A stretch of DNA of 64,000 nucleotides from Nocardioides aromaticivorans. GTDB taxonomy: Bacteria; Actinomycetota; Actinomycetes; Propionibacteriales; Nocardioidaceae. The notes under the pieces are model-generated. The model was not told where the DNA came from. It saw only the letters and a program-made list of their open reading frames with translations, and did no database searches. Positions 32,580 through 41,577 of the stretch are shown here, piece after piece. Both the position numbers and the translations under genes were made by a program. The stretch is taken from contig NZ_JACBZM010000001.1 in assembly GCF_013408525.1 (NCBI RefSeq), positions 3,968,001 to 4,032,000 on the forward strand, in the 5' to 3' direction. Each line of letters opens with the position of its first letter. Within the stretch, counting starts at the first letter, position 1.

Positions 32580-33203
32580 TCAGGGGCGGGAGCGCCAGTG
32601 CATCGCGCCGATGAGCATCATCCGCAGCTGCGTACGGGCGGTCGCGGCGATCCTCTGCTCCTCCGCGGAGCCGGGGCCGGCGGTCAGCAGTCGCTCGGCG
32701 GTCGCGACCATCGCGCCCACGATCAGGGTGGACAGCACCCGCAGGTCCTCCTCGGACCACTGGTCGGTGCCGGGCAGGTGGGCGAGGTCGATGGCGAGCT
32801 CGCGCTCGGCCAGCTCGATGCCGCGCGCGATCGCCTCCCGGACGGTGGCCGGCCCGGCGAACCGCTCACGGGCGATGAACCCGAAGTGGGCCTGGTCCTG
32901 GTGGACCTGGGTCACCAGCACGGCCACGGAGCCGTCGATGATCGAGCGGAAGTCGTCGCCGGCCGTACGCCGCAGCTCGCGCAGCAACGCGCGCAGCGTG
33001 TCGAGCGACTCCTCGACGAGCGCCAGGCCGAGGTCCTCGATGGAGGGGAAGTGCCGGTAGAACGCGGTCGGCACGATGCCGACCTCCTTGGCGACCTGGC
33101 GCAGCGACAGGGCGACCAGGGTGGTGTCCTCGGACAGCGCGAGCGCCGCGTCGAGGATCGCGCGGCGGGTGCGCTCCTTCTGCTCGACGCGTGACCCGGT
33201 CAT
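32580..33203 (-). CDS. TetR-family regulator, DesT/FabR-like
   Basis: 207 residues with an N-terminal helix-turn-helix (LSLRQVAKEVGIVPTAFYRHFPSIEDLG). The HTH and following SLDTLRALLRELRR block resemble the DesT/FabR group that represses acyl desaturase genes in response to acyl-CoA saturation. The divergent neighbours are a reductase and a membrane desaturase, as in the DesT locus of Pseudomonas. A TAGAGT -10 box six bases before the ATG predicts a leaderless mRNA. The operator-like palindrome at 33222 overlaps the position of its -35, which suggests autorepression. Confidence 0.88.
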   Translation of the reverse strand: MTGSRVEQKERTRRAILDAALALSEDTTLVALSLRQVAKEVGIVPTAFYRHFPSIEDLGLALVEESLDTLRALLRELRRTAGDDFRSIIDGSVAVLVTQVHQDQAHFGFIARERFAGPATVREAIARGIELAERELAIDLAHLPGTDQWSEEDLRVLSTLIVGAMVATAERLLTAGPGSAEEQRIAATARTQLRMMLIGAMHWRSRP

Positions 33204-33209
33204 GTACCC

Positions 33210-33215
33210 ACTCTA
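33210..33215 (-). promoter_or_regulatory. -10 box of the leaderless TetR transcript
   Basis: TAGAGT on the minus strand ends six bases before the ATG at 33203. Confidence 0.5.
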
Positions 33216-33221
33216 ACTTGA

Positions 33222-33237
33222 GTGAACATGTGTGCAC
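33222..33237. promoter_or_regulatory. operator-like palindrome, TetR side
   Basis: GTGAAC-ATGT-GTGCAC, an inverted repeat of the form GTNNAC-N4-GTNNAC with one mismatch between arms. It lies where the -35 of the tetR promoter should be. Confidence 0.5.
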
Positions 33238-33289
33238 TGTCACGGCCCGAGGTCGTTGACCTGGGTGCGGGCGGCTTGCGAGAGTTTCG

Positions 33290-33305
33290 GTGTACAGACG
33301 TACAC
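33290..33305. promoter_or_regulatory. operator-like palindrome, reductase side
   Basis: GTGTAC-AGAC-GTACAC is a perfect inverted repeat nested in a 30-bp imperfect palindrome (33283-33312, arms AGTTT...AAACT). It lies 29 bases before the reductase start codon, so binding would block that operon. Confidence 0.65.
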
Positions 33306-33333
33306 CCAAACTTTCCGCAACGAAGGAGGCGCG

Positions 33334-34485
33334 ATGTCAGCGCTCATCTCCCCGCCCGCGCCCAGCGGCGCCGTCGGGCGGCTCCTGCGCTCGCGGCTCG
33401 CCGCGGCCCTCGCCACGCCCCACACCGTCGACCGGTACCTCGAGCGGTTCAACCCGATGTGGGCGGCCCACGAGGTCCGTGCCCGCATCGTGTCCGTCCA
33501 CCGCGAGACCGCCGGACAGGACACCGCGCCGGTCGCCACGCTGACCCTGCAGCCGACGAGCACCTGGCGCGGCCACCGCGCCGGCCAGCACGTCCTCGTC
33601 GGCGTCGAGCTGCCGGGCTCGGCCAAGCGGCTCACCCGCGCGTTCTCGATCTCGTCCGCCGCCTCGGCGCCGGGCGAGCAGATCACGCTCACGATCCGCG
33701 CGCACGACGAGGGCCAGGTGTCGTCGTACCTGGTCCGGGAGGCGCAGCCCGGCACGATCCTGCACCTGTCGCAGGCGCAGGGCGAGTTCACCCTCGTCGA
33801 GAGCCCGGCGACGCCGACCAACAACCACCTGCTCTTCATCACCGGCGGCTCGGGCATCACGCCCGCGATGTCGATGGTGCGGACCCTCCTGCGCGACGGG
33901 TACGACGGCCGCGCCGGCCGCAAGGTGACCTTCCTCCACTTCGCGCGCAGTCCCGAGGACCAGATCTTCGCCGAGGAGCTCGCCGGGATCGCCGCGGCCG
34001 ACAACGACGTGACCGTCCACCTGCGCCACGGCGACCAGGTCTTCAGCGAGTTCGAGCTGCGCCGTCTGGTGCCGGACCACCGCAACACCGACACCTGGCT
34101 GTGCGGCCCCGCCGGGCTCGTCGACCTGGTCCGCGACGCCTACACCGACGGCGAGGGCGAGCTCTCGCCGCGCCTGCGGATGGAGTTCTTCAAGCCCGCC
34201 GTCGCGCGTACCGCCCAGCCGGGCGAGACCGTCGAGGGGGAGGTGTCCTTCACTCGCTCCGGCAAGTCCGCCGCGGCCACGGGGGCCAGCCTGCTGGAGC
34301 AGGCCGAGGAGCTCGGCCTGAAGCCGGAGTTTGGCTGCCGGATGGGCATCTGCTTCTCCTGCACCCGCACCAAGACCGCCGGCACCGTCCGCAACGTCCT
34401 CACCGGCGAGGAGTCCTCCCTGCCGGACGAGGAGATCCGGATCTGCGTCACCAGCGCCGCTGGTGACTGCCACATCGACCTCTGA
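33334..34485 (+). CDS. electron-transfer reductase with C-terminal [2Fe-2S] ferredoxin domain
   Basis: 383 residues. An FAD-binding domain contains LTRAFSISSAAS near residue 105. The NAD(P)-binding domain contains ITGGSGITPAMSMVRTLL (~170-190) and LCGPAGLVDLV. The C-terminal plant-type ferredoxin has CRMGICFSCTRTK plus CVTSAAGDC, giving the four cluster ligands. This matches Rv3230c, the partner of the DesA3 stearoyl-CoA desaturase. ATG 33334 is preceded by GGAGG; the upstream part of the frame is not used. It feeds electrons to the desaturase encoded 28 bases downstream. Confidence 0.92.
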   Translation: MSALISPPAPSGAVGRLLRSRLAAALATPHTVDRYLERFNPMWAAHEVRARIVSVHRETAGQDTAPVATLTLQPTSTWRGHRAGQHVLVGVELPGSAKRLTRAFSISSAASAPGEQITLTIRAHDEGQVSSYLVREAQPGTILHLSQAQGEFTLVESPATPTNNHLLFITGGSGITPAMSMVRTLLRDGYDGRAGRKVTFLHFARSPEDQIFAEELAGIAAADNDVTVHLRHGDQVFSEFELRRLVPDHRNTDTWLCGPAGLVDLVRDAYTDGEGELSPRLRMEFFKPAVARTAQPGETVEGEVSFTRSGKSAAATGASLLEQAEELGLKPEFGCRMGICFSCTRTKTAGTVRNVLTGEESSLPDEEIRICVTSAAGDCHIDL

Positions 34486-34513
34486 CCCCCCACTGATGAC
34501 GAAGGAGCACGAC

Positions 34514-35650
34514 ATGACCGCCACCGTCACCGAGCACGACGAGAAGTACCACGGCCTCACCGCCGAGCAGATCGAGAAGCTGGGCGAGGAGCTCGACGCC
34601 ATCCGCCAGCGCGTCATCGCCGACCTCGGCGAGACCGACGCGGCGTACCTCCGCAAGGTCGTGACGACCCAGCGCAAGCTGGAGATCGCCGGCCGCGCGC
34701 TGTTCTACCTGCCCGTCGTCGGCTGGGTGCCGGCCGTGGCCTGCCTGAGCGTGTCGAAGATCCTCGACAACATGGAGATCGGGCACAACGTGATGCACGG
34801 GCAGTACGACTTCCTGGGCGACCCGGCCTTCAACTCCCGCATGTTCGACTGGGACACCGTGTGCCCGGGCGAGCAGTGGAAGTACTCGCACAACTACATC
34901 CACCACACCTTCACCAACATCGTCGGCAAGGACCGCGACGTGGGCTACGGGATCCTGCGGATGGACCCCGAGCAGAAGTGGCACCCGTACTACCTCGGCA
35001 ACCCGCTCTACGCGTTCCTGCTGATGACCTTCTTCGAGTGGGGCGTCGCGCTGCACGACCTCGAGGTGGAGAACATCGTCTCCGGCAAGCGGAAGCTCGC
35101 CGACAACAAGCCGCTCTACCCGGGCCTGATGCGCAAGATCCGCAAGCAGGCGCTGAAGGACTACGTCCTCTTCCCTGCCCTGACCGGCCCGCTCTTCCCG
35201 CTCACCTTCGCCGGCAATGCGGTCGCCAACCTGGTCCGCAACGTGTGGGCCTTCAACATCATCTTCTGCGGCCACTTCCCGGCCGGCGTGGCGTCCTTCT
35301 CCGAGGAGGAGACCGAGAACGAGACGCGCGGCCACTGGTACCTGCGCCAGATGCTCGGCTCGGCCAACATCAAGGGCAGCAAGCTGATGCACGTGATGAG
35401 CGGCAACCTGTCGCACCAGATCGAGCACCACCTGTTCCCGGACCTGCCGGCACGGCGCTACCCCGAGATCGCGGGAGAGGTGCAGGAGATCTGCGAGCGC
35501 TACGGCCTGCCCTACAACACCGGTCGGCTCAGCCAGCAGCTGTTCAGCGTGTTCCGCAAGATCGTGCGCTACTCGTTCCCCGGCGGTACGGCGAAGGTGT
35601 CGCCCGTGCGCGGCCCCGGGTCCGTGACCGAGGACTCGTTGGCAGCCTGA
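34514..35650 (+). CDS. membrane fatty acyl-CoA desaturase (DesA3-like)
   Basis: 378 residues. The three His boxes of integral-membrane di-iron desaturases are visible: HNVMH near residue 95, HNYIHH near residue 131 and HQIEHH near residue 305. Hydrophobic stretches around residues 65-85 and 165-180, and a broader one near 215-255, fit membrane segments. It should introduce a Delta-9 double bond into stearoyl-CoA or a similar chain, as DesA3 (Rv3229c) does. A GAAGGAG ribosome binding site precedes ATG 34514. It is probably controlled by the divergent TetR protein. Confidence 0.92.
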   Translation: MTATVTEHDEKYHGLTAEQIEKLGEELDAIRQRVIADLGETDAAYLRKVVTTQRKLEIAGRALFYLPVVGWVPAVACLSVSKILDNMEIGHNVMHGQYDFLGDPAFNSRMFDWDTVCPGEQWKYSHNYIHHTFTNIVGKDRDVGYGILRMDPEQKWHPYYLGNPLYAFLLMTFFEWGVALHDLEVENIVSGKRKLADNKPLYPGLMRKIRKQALKDYVLFPALTGPLFPLTFAGNAVANLVRNVWAFNIIFCGHFPAGVASFSEEETENETRGHWYLRQMLGSANIKGSKLMHVMSGNLSHQIEHHLFPDLPARRYPEIAGEVQEICERYGLPYNTGRLSQQLFSVFRKIVRYSFPGGTAKVSPVRGPGSVTEDSLAA

Positions 35651-35674
35651 GGTCCGCCAAGGGAGACTGGCGCC

Positions 35675-35956
35675 ATGAGCGGACGTGACCACCTGAGCAA
35701 GGGCGAGATCGCCAAGGACGCCATCCAGGCGGGCGCCGAGGCGGCCGCCAGCACGGTCGGCGAGGTCGCCACGATCCTGACCAGGGCGGTCGGCGACGTC
35801 GCGGCGGCGGTCGGCGGGTTCGCGACCGAGGTCTTCGAGATCCGCGACTCGTCGCGCCGGGCCCTGGCCGAGCACGCGCTCGAGAAGTCCGACGAGCAGA
35901 CCCCCGCCACCGAGGCCCCCCAGGCCCCGGCGGCGGAGGAGATCGACCCGGCCTGA
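35675..35956 (+). CDS. small helical protein of unknown function
   Basis: 93 residues. The first ~65 residues form an amphipathic Ala/Gly-rich helix (AGAEAAASTVGEVATILTRAVG). The tail is acidic and Pro/Ala-rich, probably disordered. AGGGAGA upstream of ATG 35675 supports it as a gene. It follows the desaturase by 24 bases and may belong to that operon. No family is recognised. Confidence 0.6.
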   Translation: MSGRDHLSKGEIAKDAIQAGAEAAASTVGEVATILTRAVGDVAAAVGGFATEVFEIRDSSRRALAEHALEKSDEQTPATEAPQAPAAEEIDPA

Positions 35957-35960
35957 CCGG

Positions 35961-37631
35961 TCAGGCCAGCACGGCGCGCGCGGCGTCGCGTGCCGCGGAG
36001 GGATCCGCGGCCGCGAGCGCCGCGTTCGCCATTTCCCGGCACTGCTCGAGCGTGGCCGTCGCGAGGCGCGCCCCGACCGGACGTACGGCGGCCGCCGCCA
36101 TCGACAGCGACGTGACGCCGAGCCCGACCAGGACGCAGGCGAGCAGGGGGTCGGCGGCGGCCTCGCCGCACACGCCGACGGGCTTGTCGGCCCGTTCGCC
36201 GGCGGCTGCCGTCATCGCGATCAGCTGCAGCACGGCGGGCTGCCACGGGTCGGTGAGGTGCGCCAGGTCGGTGCACAGCCGGTCGGCCGCCATCGTGTAC
36301 TGCGTCAGGTCGTTGGTGCCGATCGAGAGGAAGTCGACCTCGGCGAGGATCCGGTCGGCCAGCAGGGCCGCGCTCGGCACCTCGACCATCACCCCGGGCA
36401 CCAGCCCGCGCGCCCGCGCGGACTGCGCGAAGTCCCGTGCCTCGTCGACGGTCGCCACCATCGGCGCCATCACCCACGTCGTCGCCCCGCTCTGCCGGGC
36501 CGCCGCCGCGACCGCGTCGAGCTGGCGGTCCAGCAGGCCGTGGTCGGTGAACGAGAGCCGGAGCCCGCGGACGCCGAGGGCGGGGTTCTCCTCGTCGGGG
36601 TGGGTTGCGAAGGCGATCGGCTTGTCCGAGCCGGCGTCGAGGGTGCGGACCACCACGTAGCGGTCGTCCCCGACGAAGGGGGCCAGCACGTCGGCGTACA
36701 CGGCGGTCTGCTCCTCGACGGTGGGCTCGGTCTCGCGGTCGAGGAAGCTGAGCTCGGTGCGGAACAGGCCGACCCCGCCGACCGGGCCCTCGGCCGCGGC
36801 GACGGCGGACGACGCGTCGGCGACATTGGCCAGCAGCTTCACCGCGTGGCCGTCGGCCGTGCGGCCCGGGCCCTCCCAGTGCGCCAGTGCGGCGCGCTCC
36901 TCGACGTCACGCGCGACCCGGTCGGCGGCCTCGGCAGGGTCGGGGTCGAGCTCGATCGTGCCGGCGGCACCGTCGAGGAGCAGCGTGTGACCGGCGGCAG
37001 CGGCCACGACGCCGGTCGCGCCGACGACGCAGGGGATGCCCAGCTGCCGGGCGATGATCGCGGTGTGGCTGGTCGGTCCGCCGCGCTCGGTGACCAGGCC
37101 GAGCACCAGCCTCGGGTCCAGGCCGGCGGTGTCGGCCGGGGCGAGGTCGGTCGCCACGAGGACGACCGGCTCGTCGGGCAGGGTGACTCCCGGCTCGGGC
37201 TCGCCGACGAGACGTGCGACGACGCGGGTGCGGATGTCGCGCAGGTCGGTGACCCGCTCCGCCATCAGGCCCCCCATGCCGGTGAACACCGTCACGAACT
37301 TCTCGACCGCGTGGTCGACGGCCGTCAGCAGGGGCTCGCCGGCGCGCAGGTTCTTGCCGACGGCGGAGCGCAGTCCGCGGTCGGTCGCGAGCCCGGCGCT
37401 CGCGGTGAGGACGCCGGCTGCCGCGCCGTCTGCCGAGGCCGCCTTGCGGCGGAAGCCCTCGGCGACCGACTCCACCGCCGCGTCATAGGCGGCCAGGGCG
37501 GCGTCGGCGTCGGGGTGCCCGCCGTCGCCGTACCGCGCGAGGGCGTCGGGGGAGATGTCCGAGACGGTGACCTGTGCCGGCCCGTGGGCCAGGCCGGGGA
37601 CGACCGGTGTGCCGTGGATCGTGGTGACCAT
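35961..37631 (-). CDS. ptsI: phosphoenolpyruvate-protein phosphotransferase (PTS enzyme I)
   Basis: 556 residues. The enzyme autophosphorylates from PEP on the His of GGPTSHTAIIARQLGIP (near residue 189) and passes the phosphate to HPr. The N-terminal HPr-binding domain, the GVGLFRTELSFL block and the PEP/Mg site (VMVEVPSAALLADRI, SIGTNDLTQYTMA, GVCGEAA) are all present. ATG at 37631 was chosen because TAGCGT at 37638-37643 leaves a six-base gap to it. The alternative GTG at 37637 would abut the -10 box. It is divergent from the DeoR regulator of the fructose operon. Confidence 0.95.
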   Translation of the reverse strand: MVTTIHGTPVVPGLAHGPAQVTVSDISPDALARYGDGGHPDADAALAAYDAAVESVAEGFRRKAASADGAAAGVLTASAGLATDRGLRSAVGKNLRAGEPLLTAVDHAVEKFVTVFTGMGGLMAERVTDLRDIRTRVVARLVGEPEPGVTLPDEPVVLVATDLAPADTAGLDPRLVLGLVTERGGPTSHTAIIARQLGIPCVVGATGVVAAAAGHTLLLDGAAGTIELDPDPAEAADRVARDVEERAALAHWEGPGRTADGHAVKLLANVADASSAVAAAEGPVGGVGLFRTELSFLDRETEPTVEEQTAVYADVLAPFVGDDRYVVVRTLDAGSDKPIAFATHPDEENPALGVRGLRLSFTDHGLLDRQLDAVAAAARQSGATTWVMAPMVATVDEARDFAQSARARGLVPGVMVEVPSAALLADRILAEVDFLSIGTNDLTQYTMAADRLCTDLAHLTDPWQPAVLQLIAMTAAAGERADKPVGVCGEAAADPLLACVLVGLGVTSLSMAAAAVRPVGARLATATLEQCREMANAALAAADPSAARDAARAVLA

Positions 37632-37637
37632 GCTCAC

Positions 37638-37693
37638 ACGCTAGACCGCCAACCCCTTGACAAGCAACAGAAACGGGCATAAAACAACATAAA
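37638..37693. promoter_or_regulatory. ptsI promoter and DeoR-type operator
   Basis: On the minus strand, TAGCGT (37638-37643) is the -10 box for leaderless ptsI. Upstream of it lie three in-phase 10-bp units, TTTATGTTGT, TTTATGCCCG and TTTCTGTTGC (37693 down to 37664). This is a plausible binding site for the adjacent DeoR protein. Occupancy would cover both ptsI and fru promoters. Confidence 0.6.
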
Positions 37694-37719
37694 CACAGAT
37701 CCGTGAGGGAGGTCACACG

Positions 37720-38487
37720 ATGTACGCCGAGGAGCGCCAGCAGGCCATCGCCCGTCAGGTCGGGGACCGGGGCCGGATGTCCGTCGCCGAGATCGCCGAG
37801 CTCTTCGACGTCACCACGGAGACCGTACGGCGCGACCTGACCGCGCTCGAGGCACTGGGTGTCCTCCGGCGGGTCCACGGGGGAGCCGTCCCGACGTCCG
37901 CGCTCTCCACCCTGGAGCCCGGACTCGTGGAGCGCGACGCGGCCAACACCGAGGCCAAGGCGCAGATCGCCCGGGCGGCGCTCGACCAGCTGCCGCCGCC
38001 GGGCGCATCCGTCCTGATCGACGCGGGCAGCACCACCGCCCGCTTCGCCGACGCGCTGCCGGCGAGCCACCGGCTCGTGGTCTTCACGCACAGCGTGTCG
38101 ATCGCGGCCCGGCTCGCCGGCAACGCGGGCATCGAGCTCCACCTGCTGCCCGGCCGGGTCCGCACCAACACGCACGCCGCTGTCGGCGCCACGACCGTCG
38201 CCGCGGTCGGTGCCCTGCGGGTCGACGTCGCCTTCCTCGGTGCCAACGGCGTCACGGCCGGCCACGGCCTCTCGACGCCGGACAGCGAGGAGGCCGCGAC
38301 GAAGCGGTCCTTCGTGCTGGCCGCCGAGCGGGTCGTCGGACTCGTCGACTCCTCCAAGGTGGGCGTCGAGACCGCCGTCCGGTTCGCCGCGCTCGACGAG
38401 GTCGACGCCCTCGTGACCGACCGCGAGATCCGGGCGGTGGACCGCAAGGCCATCGCCGCGACCGGCGTCGAGGTGGTGACCGCGTGA
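37720..38487 (+). CDS. DeoR-family regulator of the fructose operon
   Basis: 255 residues. The N-terminal HTH (MSVAEIAELFDVTTETVRRDLTALEALGVLRRVHGGAV) is the DeoR signature. The C-terminal sugar-phosphate sensor domain includes VLIDAGSTTARFAD and FLGANGVTAGHGLSTPDSEEA, as in SugR/FruR-type repressors that sense fructose phosphates. GGGAGG seven bases upstream of ATG 37720 supports the start. The next gene (fruK) overlaps its stop, so regulator, kinase and transporter form one operon. Confidence 0.92.
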   Translation: MYAEERQQAIARQVGDRGRMSVAEIAELFDVTTETVRRDLTALEALGVLRRVHGGAVPTSALSTLEPGLVERDAANTEAKAQIARAALDQLPPPGASVLIDAGSTTARFADALPASHRLVVFTHSVSIAARLAGNAGIELHLLPGRVRTNTHAAVGATTVAAVGALRVDVAFLGANGVTAGHGLSTPDSEEAATKRSFVLAAERVVGLVDSSKVGVETAVRFAALDEVDALVTDREIRAVDRKAIAATGVEVVTA

Positions 38488-39470
38488 TCATCACCGTCAC
38501 CCCCAACCCCAGCATCGACCGCACCCTCGCGCTCCCCGGCGAGCTCGTCCGCGGCGGCGTGCTCCGCGTCGCCGCGTCGCTCGACCAGCCCGGTGGCAAG
38601 GGCGTGAACATCTCCCGCGCCTGCGTCGCGGCCGGTGTCCCGACCTGCGCCGTGCTGCCGGTCGCGGCGGACGACCCCTTCGTGCGCGAGCTCGACCGCC
38701 TCGGCGTGCCCAGCGCGCCGGTGCCGCCGGCCGGGCCGATGCGGGTCAACCTCACCCTGACCGAGCCCGACGGGACCACCACCAAGCTCAACGCCGCTGG
38801 GGCCGAGGTGTCCATCGCGGACCTCGACGTCCTGGCGGACCGGGTTCTCGCCCTCCCCGGCGACGGATGGGTCGTGCTCGCCGGCTCGTTGCCGCCCGGC
38901 GCCCCCGACGGCTGGTACGCCGACCTCGCGGCCCGGCTGCGCGCGACCGGCCGCCGGGTGGCGGTCGACACGAGCGATGCCGCCCTCGATGCCGTCGTCG
39001 CCCAGCTCGCGCCCGGGTCCGCGCCCAGCCTGCTCAAGCCCAACGCCGAGGAGCTCGCCTCCGTGGTCGGTGCCGACGCGGCCGAGCTCGAGGACGACCC
39101 GCAGCGGGTCGCCCTCGCCGCCCGGACCCTCGTCGACCGGGGCGTCACCACCGTCCTGGCCACGCTCGGCGGCGCCGGTGCGGTGCTCGTCGACGCGACC
39201 GGCGCCTGGCACGCCGTACCCCCGCCGACCCGGGTCGTCAGCACCGTCGGCGCCGGCGACAGCAGCCTCTTCGGCTACCTCGCCGCCGACCTGCGCGGCG
39301 CCGCGGCGCCCGACCGGCTGGCCGCCGCCGTCGCCTACGGCAGCGCCGCCGCCGCCCTCCCCGGCACGACCGTGCCGACCCCCGATGACGTCCGGACCCA
39401 CACGGTCCGGGTCCGTGCGCTCGACCTGAGCGCCACCGCCCACGAAGGAGAACCCTCATGGCAGAGCTGA
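38484..39470 (+). CDS. fruK: 1-phosphofructokinase
   Basis: 328 residues of the PfkB family. The N-terminal IITVTPNPSIDRTL and LDQPGGKGVNISRA bind substrate, and the C-terminal STVGAGDSSLFGYLAADL carries the anion hole and catalytic Asp (GAGD). It phosphorylates fructose 1-phosphate delivered by FruA to fructose 1,6-bisphosphate. GTG 38484 overlaps the regulator stop as GTGA. The 3' end overlaps the fruA start by 13 bases. Confidence 0.94.
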   Translation: MIITVTPNPSIDRTLALPGELVRGGVLRVAASLDQPGGKGVNISRACVAAGVPTCAVLPVAADDPFVRELDRLGVPSAPVPPAGPMRVNLTLTEPDGTTTKLNAAGAEVSIADLDVLADRVLALPGDGWVVLAGSLPPGAPDGWYADLAARLRATGRRVAVDTSDAALDAVVAQLAPGSAPSLLKPNAEELASVVGADAAELEDDPQRVALAARTLVDRGVTTVLATLGGAGAVLVDATGAWHAVPPPTRVVSTVGAGDSSLFGYLAADLRGAAAPDRLAAAVAYGSAAAALPGTTVPTPDDVRTHTVRVRALDLSATAHEGEPSWQS

Positions 39471-41539
39471 TGACCACCGCCCTGGTCAGCCTCGACGCCG
39501 TCCTCGGTGCCGACAAGGACGCGGTGATCGCCGCCCTCGCCGCACGTGTCGCCGAGGCGGGTCGTGCCACCGACGTCGAGCAGTTGAAGGCCGACCTCTA
39601 CGCCCGTGAGGCGAAGTCGTCCACCGGGATGAAGGACGGGATCGCCATCCCGCACTGCCGTTCCGTCGCGGTCACCGAGCCCACCCTCGCGTTCGCCCGG
39701 CTGGCGCCGGGCGTCGACTTCGGCGCGAAGGACGGTGCGGCCGACCTGGTCTTCCTCATCGCGGCGCCCGAGGGCGGCGGCAACGCCCACCTGCAGATCC
39801 TGGCCAAGCTCGCCCGGTCCCTGGTGAAGCCCGAGTTCACCGACGCGCTCCGCGCTGCCACAACGCCGGAGGCGGTCGTCGCCCTGGTGCAGGGCGTCGT
39901 GGCCCCGCCGGCCGACGCAGCGCCCGCCCCGGTCGACGTCCAGAAGAAGACCACCCCCGCCGTCGTACGACGCCTGGTGGCCGTGACCTCCTGCCCGACC
40001 GGCATCGCCCACACCTACATGGCGGCCGAGGCGCTCGAGGCGGCCGCGGAGCGGGCCGGCGTCCAGATCGACGTCGAGACCCAGGGCTCGGCAGGCTCGA
40101 AGCCGCTTCCGCAGGCGACCATCGACGCCGCGGACGCGGTCGTGTTCGCGACCGACGTGGGCGTGCGGGACAAGCACCGCTTCGCGGGCAAGCCCGTCGT
40201 GGCGACCGGGGTGAAGCGCCCGATCGACGACGGCGACGCCGTCATCGCGGAGGCGCTCCGGGCCGCGGACAACCCGTCCGCCGCCCGGGTCGAGGGCTCC
40301 GCCGCGGCCGGCGGCGCCGGTTCGTCCGCCGGCGGCTCCGCGTCCGCGGGGGAGTCGTGGGGCGGCCGGGCGCGCCGCGTGCTGATGACCGGCGTGTCGT
40401 ACATGATCCCGTTCGTCGCGGCGGGCGGTCTGCTCATCGCGCTCGGCTTCCTGCTGGGCGGCTACGACAGCGCCAACGTCGCGGGCGACATCCTCGTCAA
40501 GCACAGCCTCCTCGACCGGCCCACGCCCGCCGACTACGGGCTCGACCACGTCGCCTTCGGCTCCGGAGCCATGCTCTACCTGGGCGTGCTGCTGTTCGTG
40601 ATCGGCAAGGCGGCCTTCGCGCTCTTCGTGCCCGCGCTGGCAGGCTACATCGCCTACGCGATCGCCGACCGGCCCGGACTGGCGCCGGGCTTCATCATGG
40701 GCGCGCTGGCCACGAACCTGGCGGGCTTCGCCGCGGGCGACGCCACCGCGGCGCCCCAGACCGGGTTCATCGGCGCCATCGTCGGCGGCACCCTCGCCGG
40801 CCTGATCGCGCTGTGGGTCTCGAGCTGGCGGGTGCCGACCTGGGCGCGCGGCCTGATGCCCGTGCTGGTCATCCCGCTGGTCACCAGCATCGTCGCCGGC
40901 CTCGTCATGTTGCTCCTCCTGGGCCGCCCGATCACCTGGCTGATGGAGCAGTTGAGCGACGGGCTGAACAGCATGAGCGGCTCGAACGCGATCATCCTGG
41001 GCGTCGTGCTCGGCATGATGATGGCCTTCGACATGGGCGGACCGCTCAACAAGGTCGCCTACAGCTTCGCCGTGGTCGGCATCGGTGCAGCCAGCCTCAA
41101 GACGGGTGCTCCCGAGCTCAAGATCATGGCCGCCGTGATGCTGGCCGGCATGGTGCCGCCGCTGGCCATGGCGCTGGCGACGGTCGTCCGGCCCGGCCTG
41201 TTCACCAGCGCCGAGCGGGAGAACGGCAAGGCCGCCTGGCTCCTCGGCGCCTCCTTCATCTCCGAGGGCGCGATCCCGTTCGCGGCCGCCGACCCGCTCC
41301 GGGTCATCCCGTCGATCGTGCTCGGCAGCGCCGTCACGGGCGGCCTCGCCGAGGCGCTCGACGTGAGCCTGCGCGCCCCGCACGGTGGCATCTTCGTGCT
41401 GTTCGCCGTGGACGGCGTGCTCGGGTTCTTCGTCGCCCTGATCGCCGGCACGGTCGTCGCAGCGGCCGCCGTGATCGCGCTCAAGTCCGTGGGACGCGCC
41501 GCCCCCGTCGAGGCCGCGCCCGAGCCCGTCACCGTCTGA
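39458..41539 (+). CDS. fruA: PTS fructose transporter, fused EIIABC
   Basis: 693 residues with all three PTS domains fused. EIIA spans ~1-145 with the phosphorylated His66 in IPHCRS. EIIB spans ~170-265 with Cys179 in TSCPTGIAHTYMAAEALE. EIIC spans ~300-680 with multiple membrane helices and the FDMGGPLNKVAYSF substrate-region block. It takes up and phosphorylates fructose to fructose 1-phosphate. The start is inside the last codons of fruK, with GAAGGAG upstream. A Gly/Ser/Ala-rich linker near residues 280-300 separates EIIB from EIIC. Confidence 0.95.
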   Translation: MAELMTTALVSLDAVLGADKDAVIAALAARVAEAGRATDVEQLKADLYAREAKSSTGMKDGIAIPHCRSVAVTEPTLAFARLAPGVDFGAKDGAADLVFLIAAPEGGGNAHLQILAKLARSLVKPEFTDALRAATTPEAVVALVQGVVAPPADAAPAPVDVQKKTTPAVVRRLVAVTSCPTGIAHTYMAAEALEAAAERAGVQIDVETQGSAGSKPLPQATIDAADAVVFATDVGVRDKHRFAGKPVVATGVKRPIDDGDAVIAEALRAADNPSAARVEGSAAAGGAGSSAGGSASAGESWGGRARRVLMTGVSYMIPFVAAGGLLIALGFLLGGYDSANVAGDILVKHSLLDRPTPADYGLDHVAFGSGAMLYLGVLLFVIGKAAFALFVPALAGYIAYAIADRPGLAPGFIMGALATNLAGFAAGDATAAPQTGFIGAIVGGTLAGLIALWVSSWRVPTWARGLMPVLVIPLVTSIVAGLVMLLLLGRPITWLMEQLSDGLNSMSGSNAIILGVVLGMMMAFDMGGPLNKVAYSFAVVGIGAASLKTGAPELKIMAAVMLAGMVPPLAMALATVVRPGLFTSAERENGKAAWLLGASFISEGAIPFAAADPLRVIPSIVLGSAVTGGLAEALDVSLRAPHGGIFVLFAVDGVLGFFVALIAGTVVAAAAVIALKSVGRAAPVEAAPEPVTV

Positions 41540-41577
41540 CACCAGCCATCCGTCGTACCGAACGAGAGGAAGCATCC

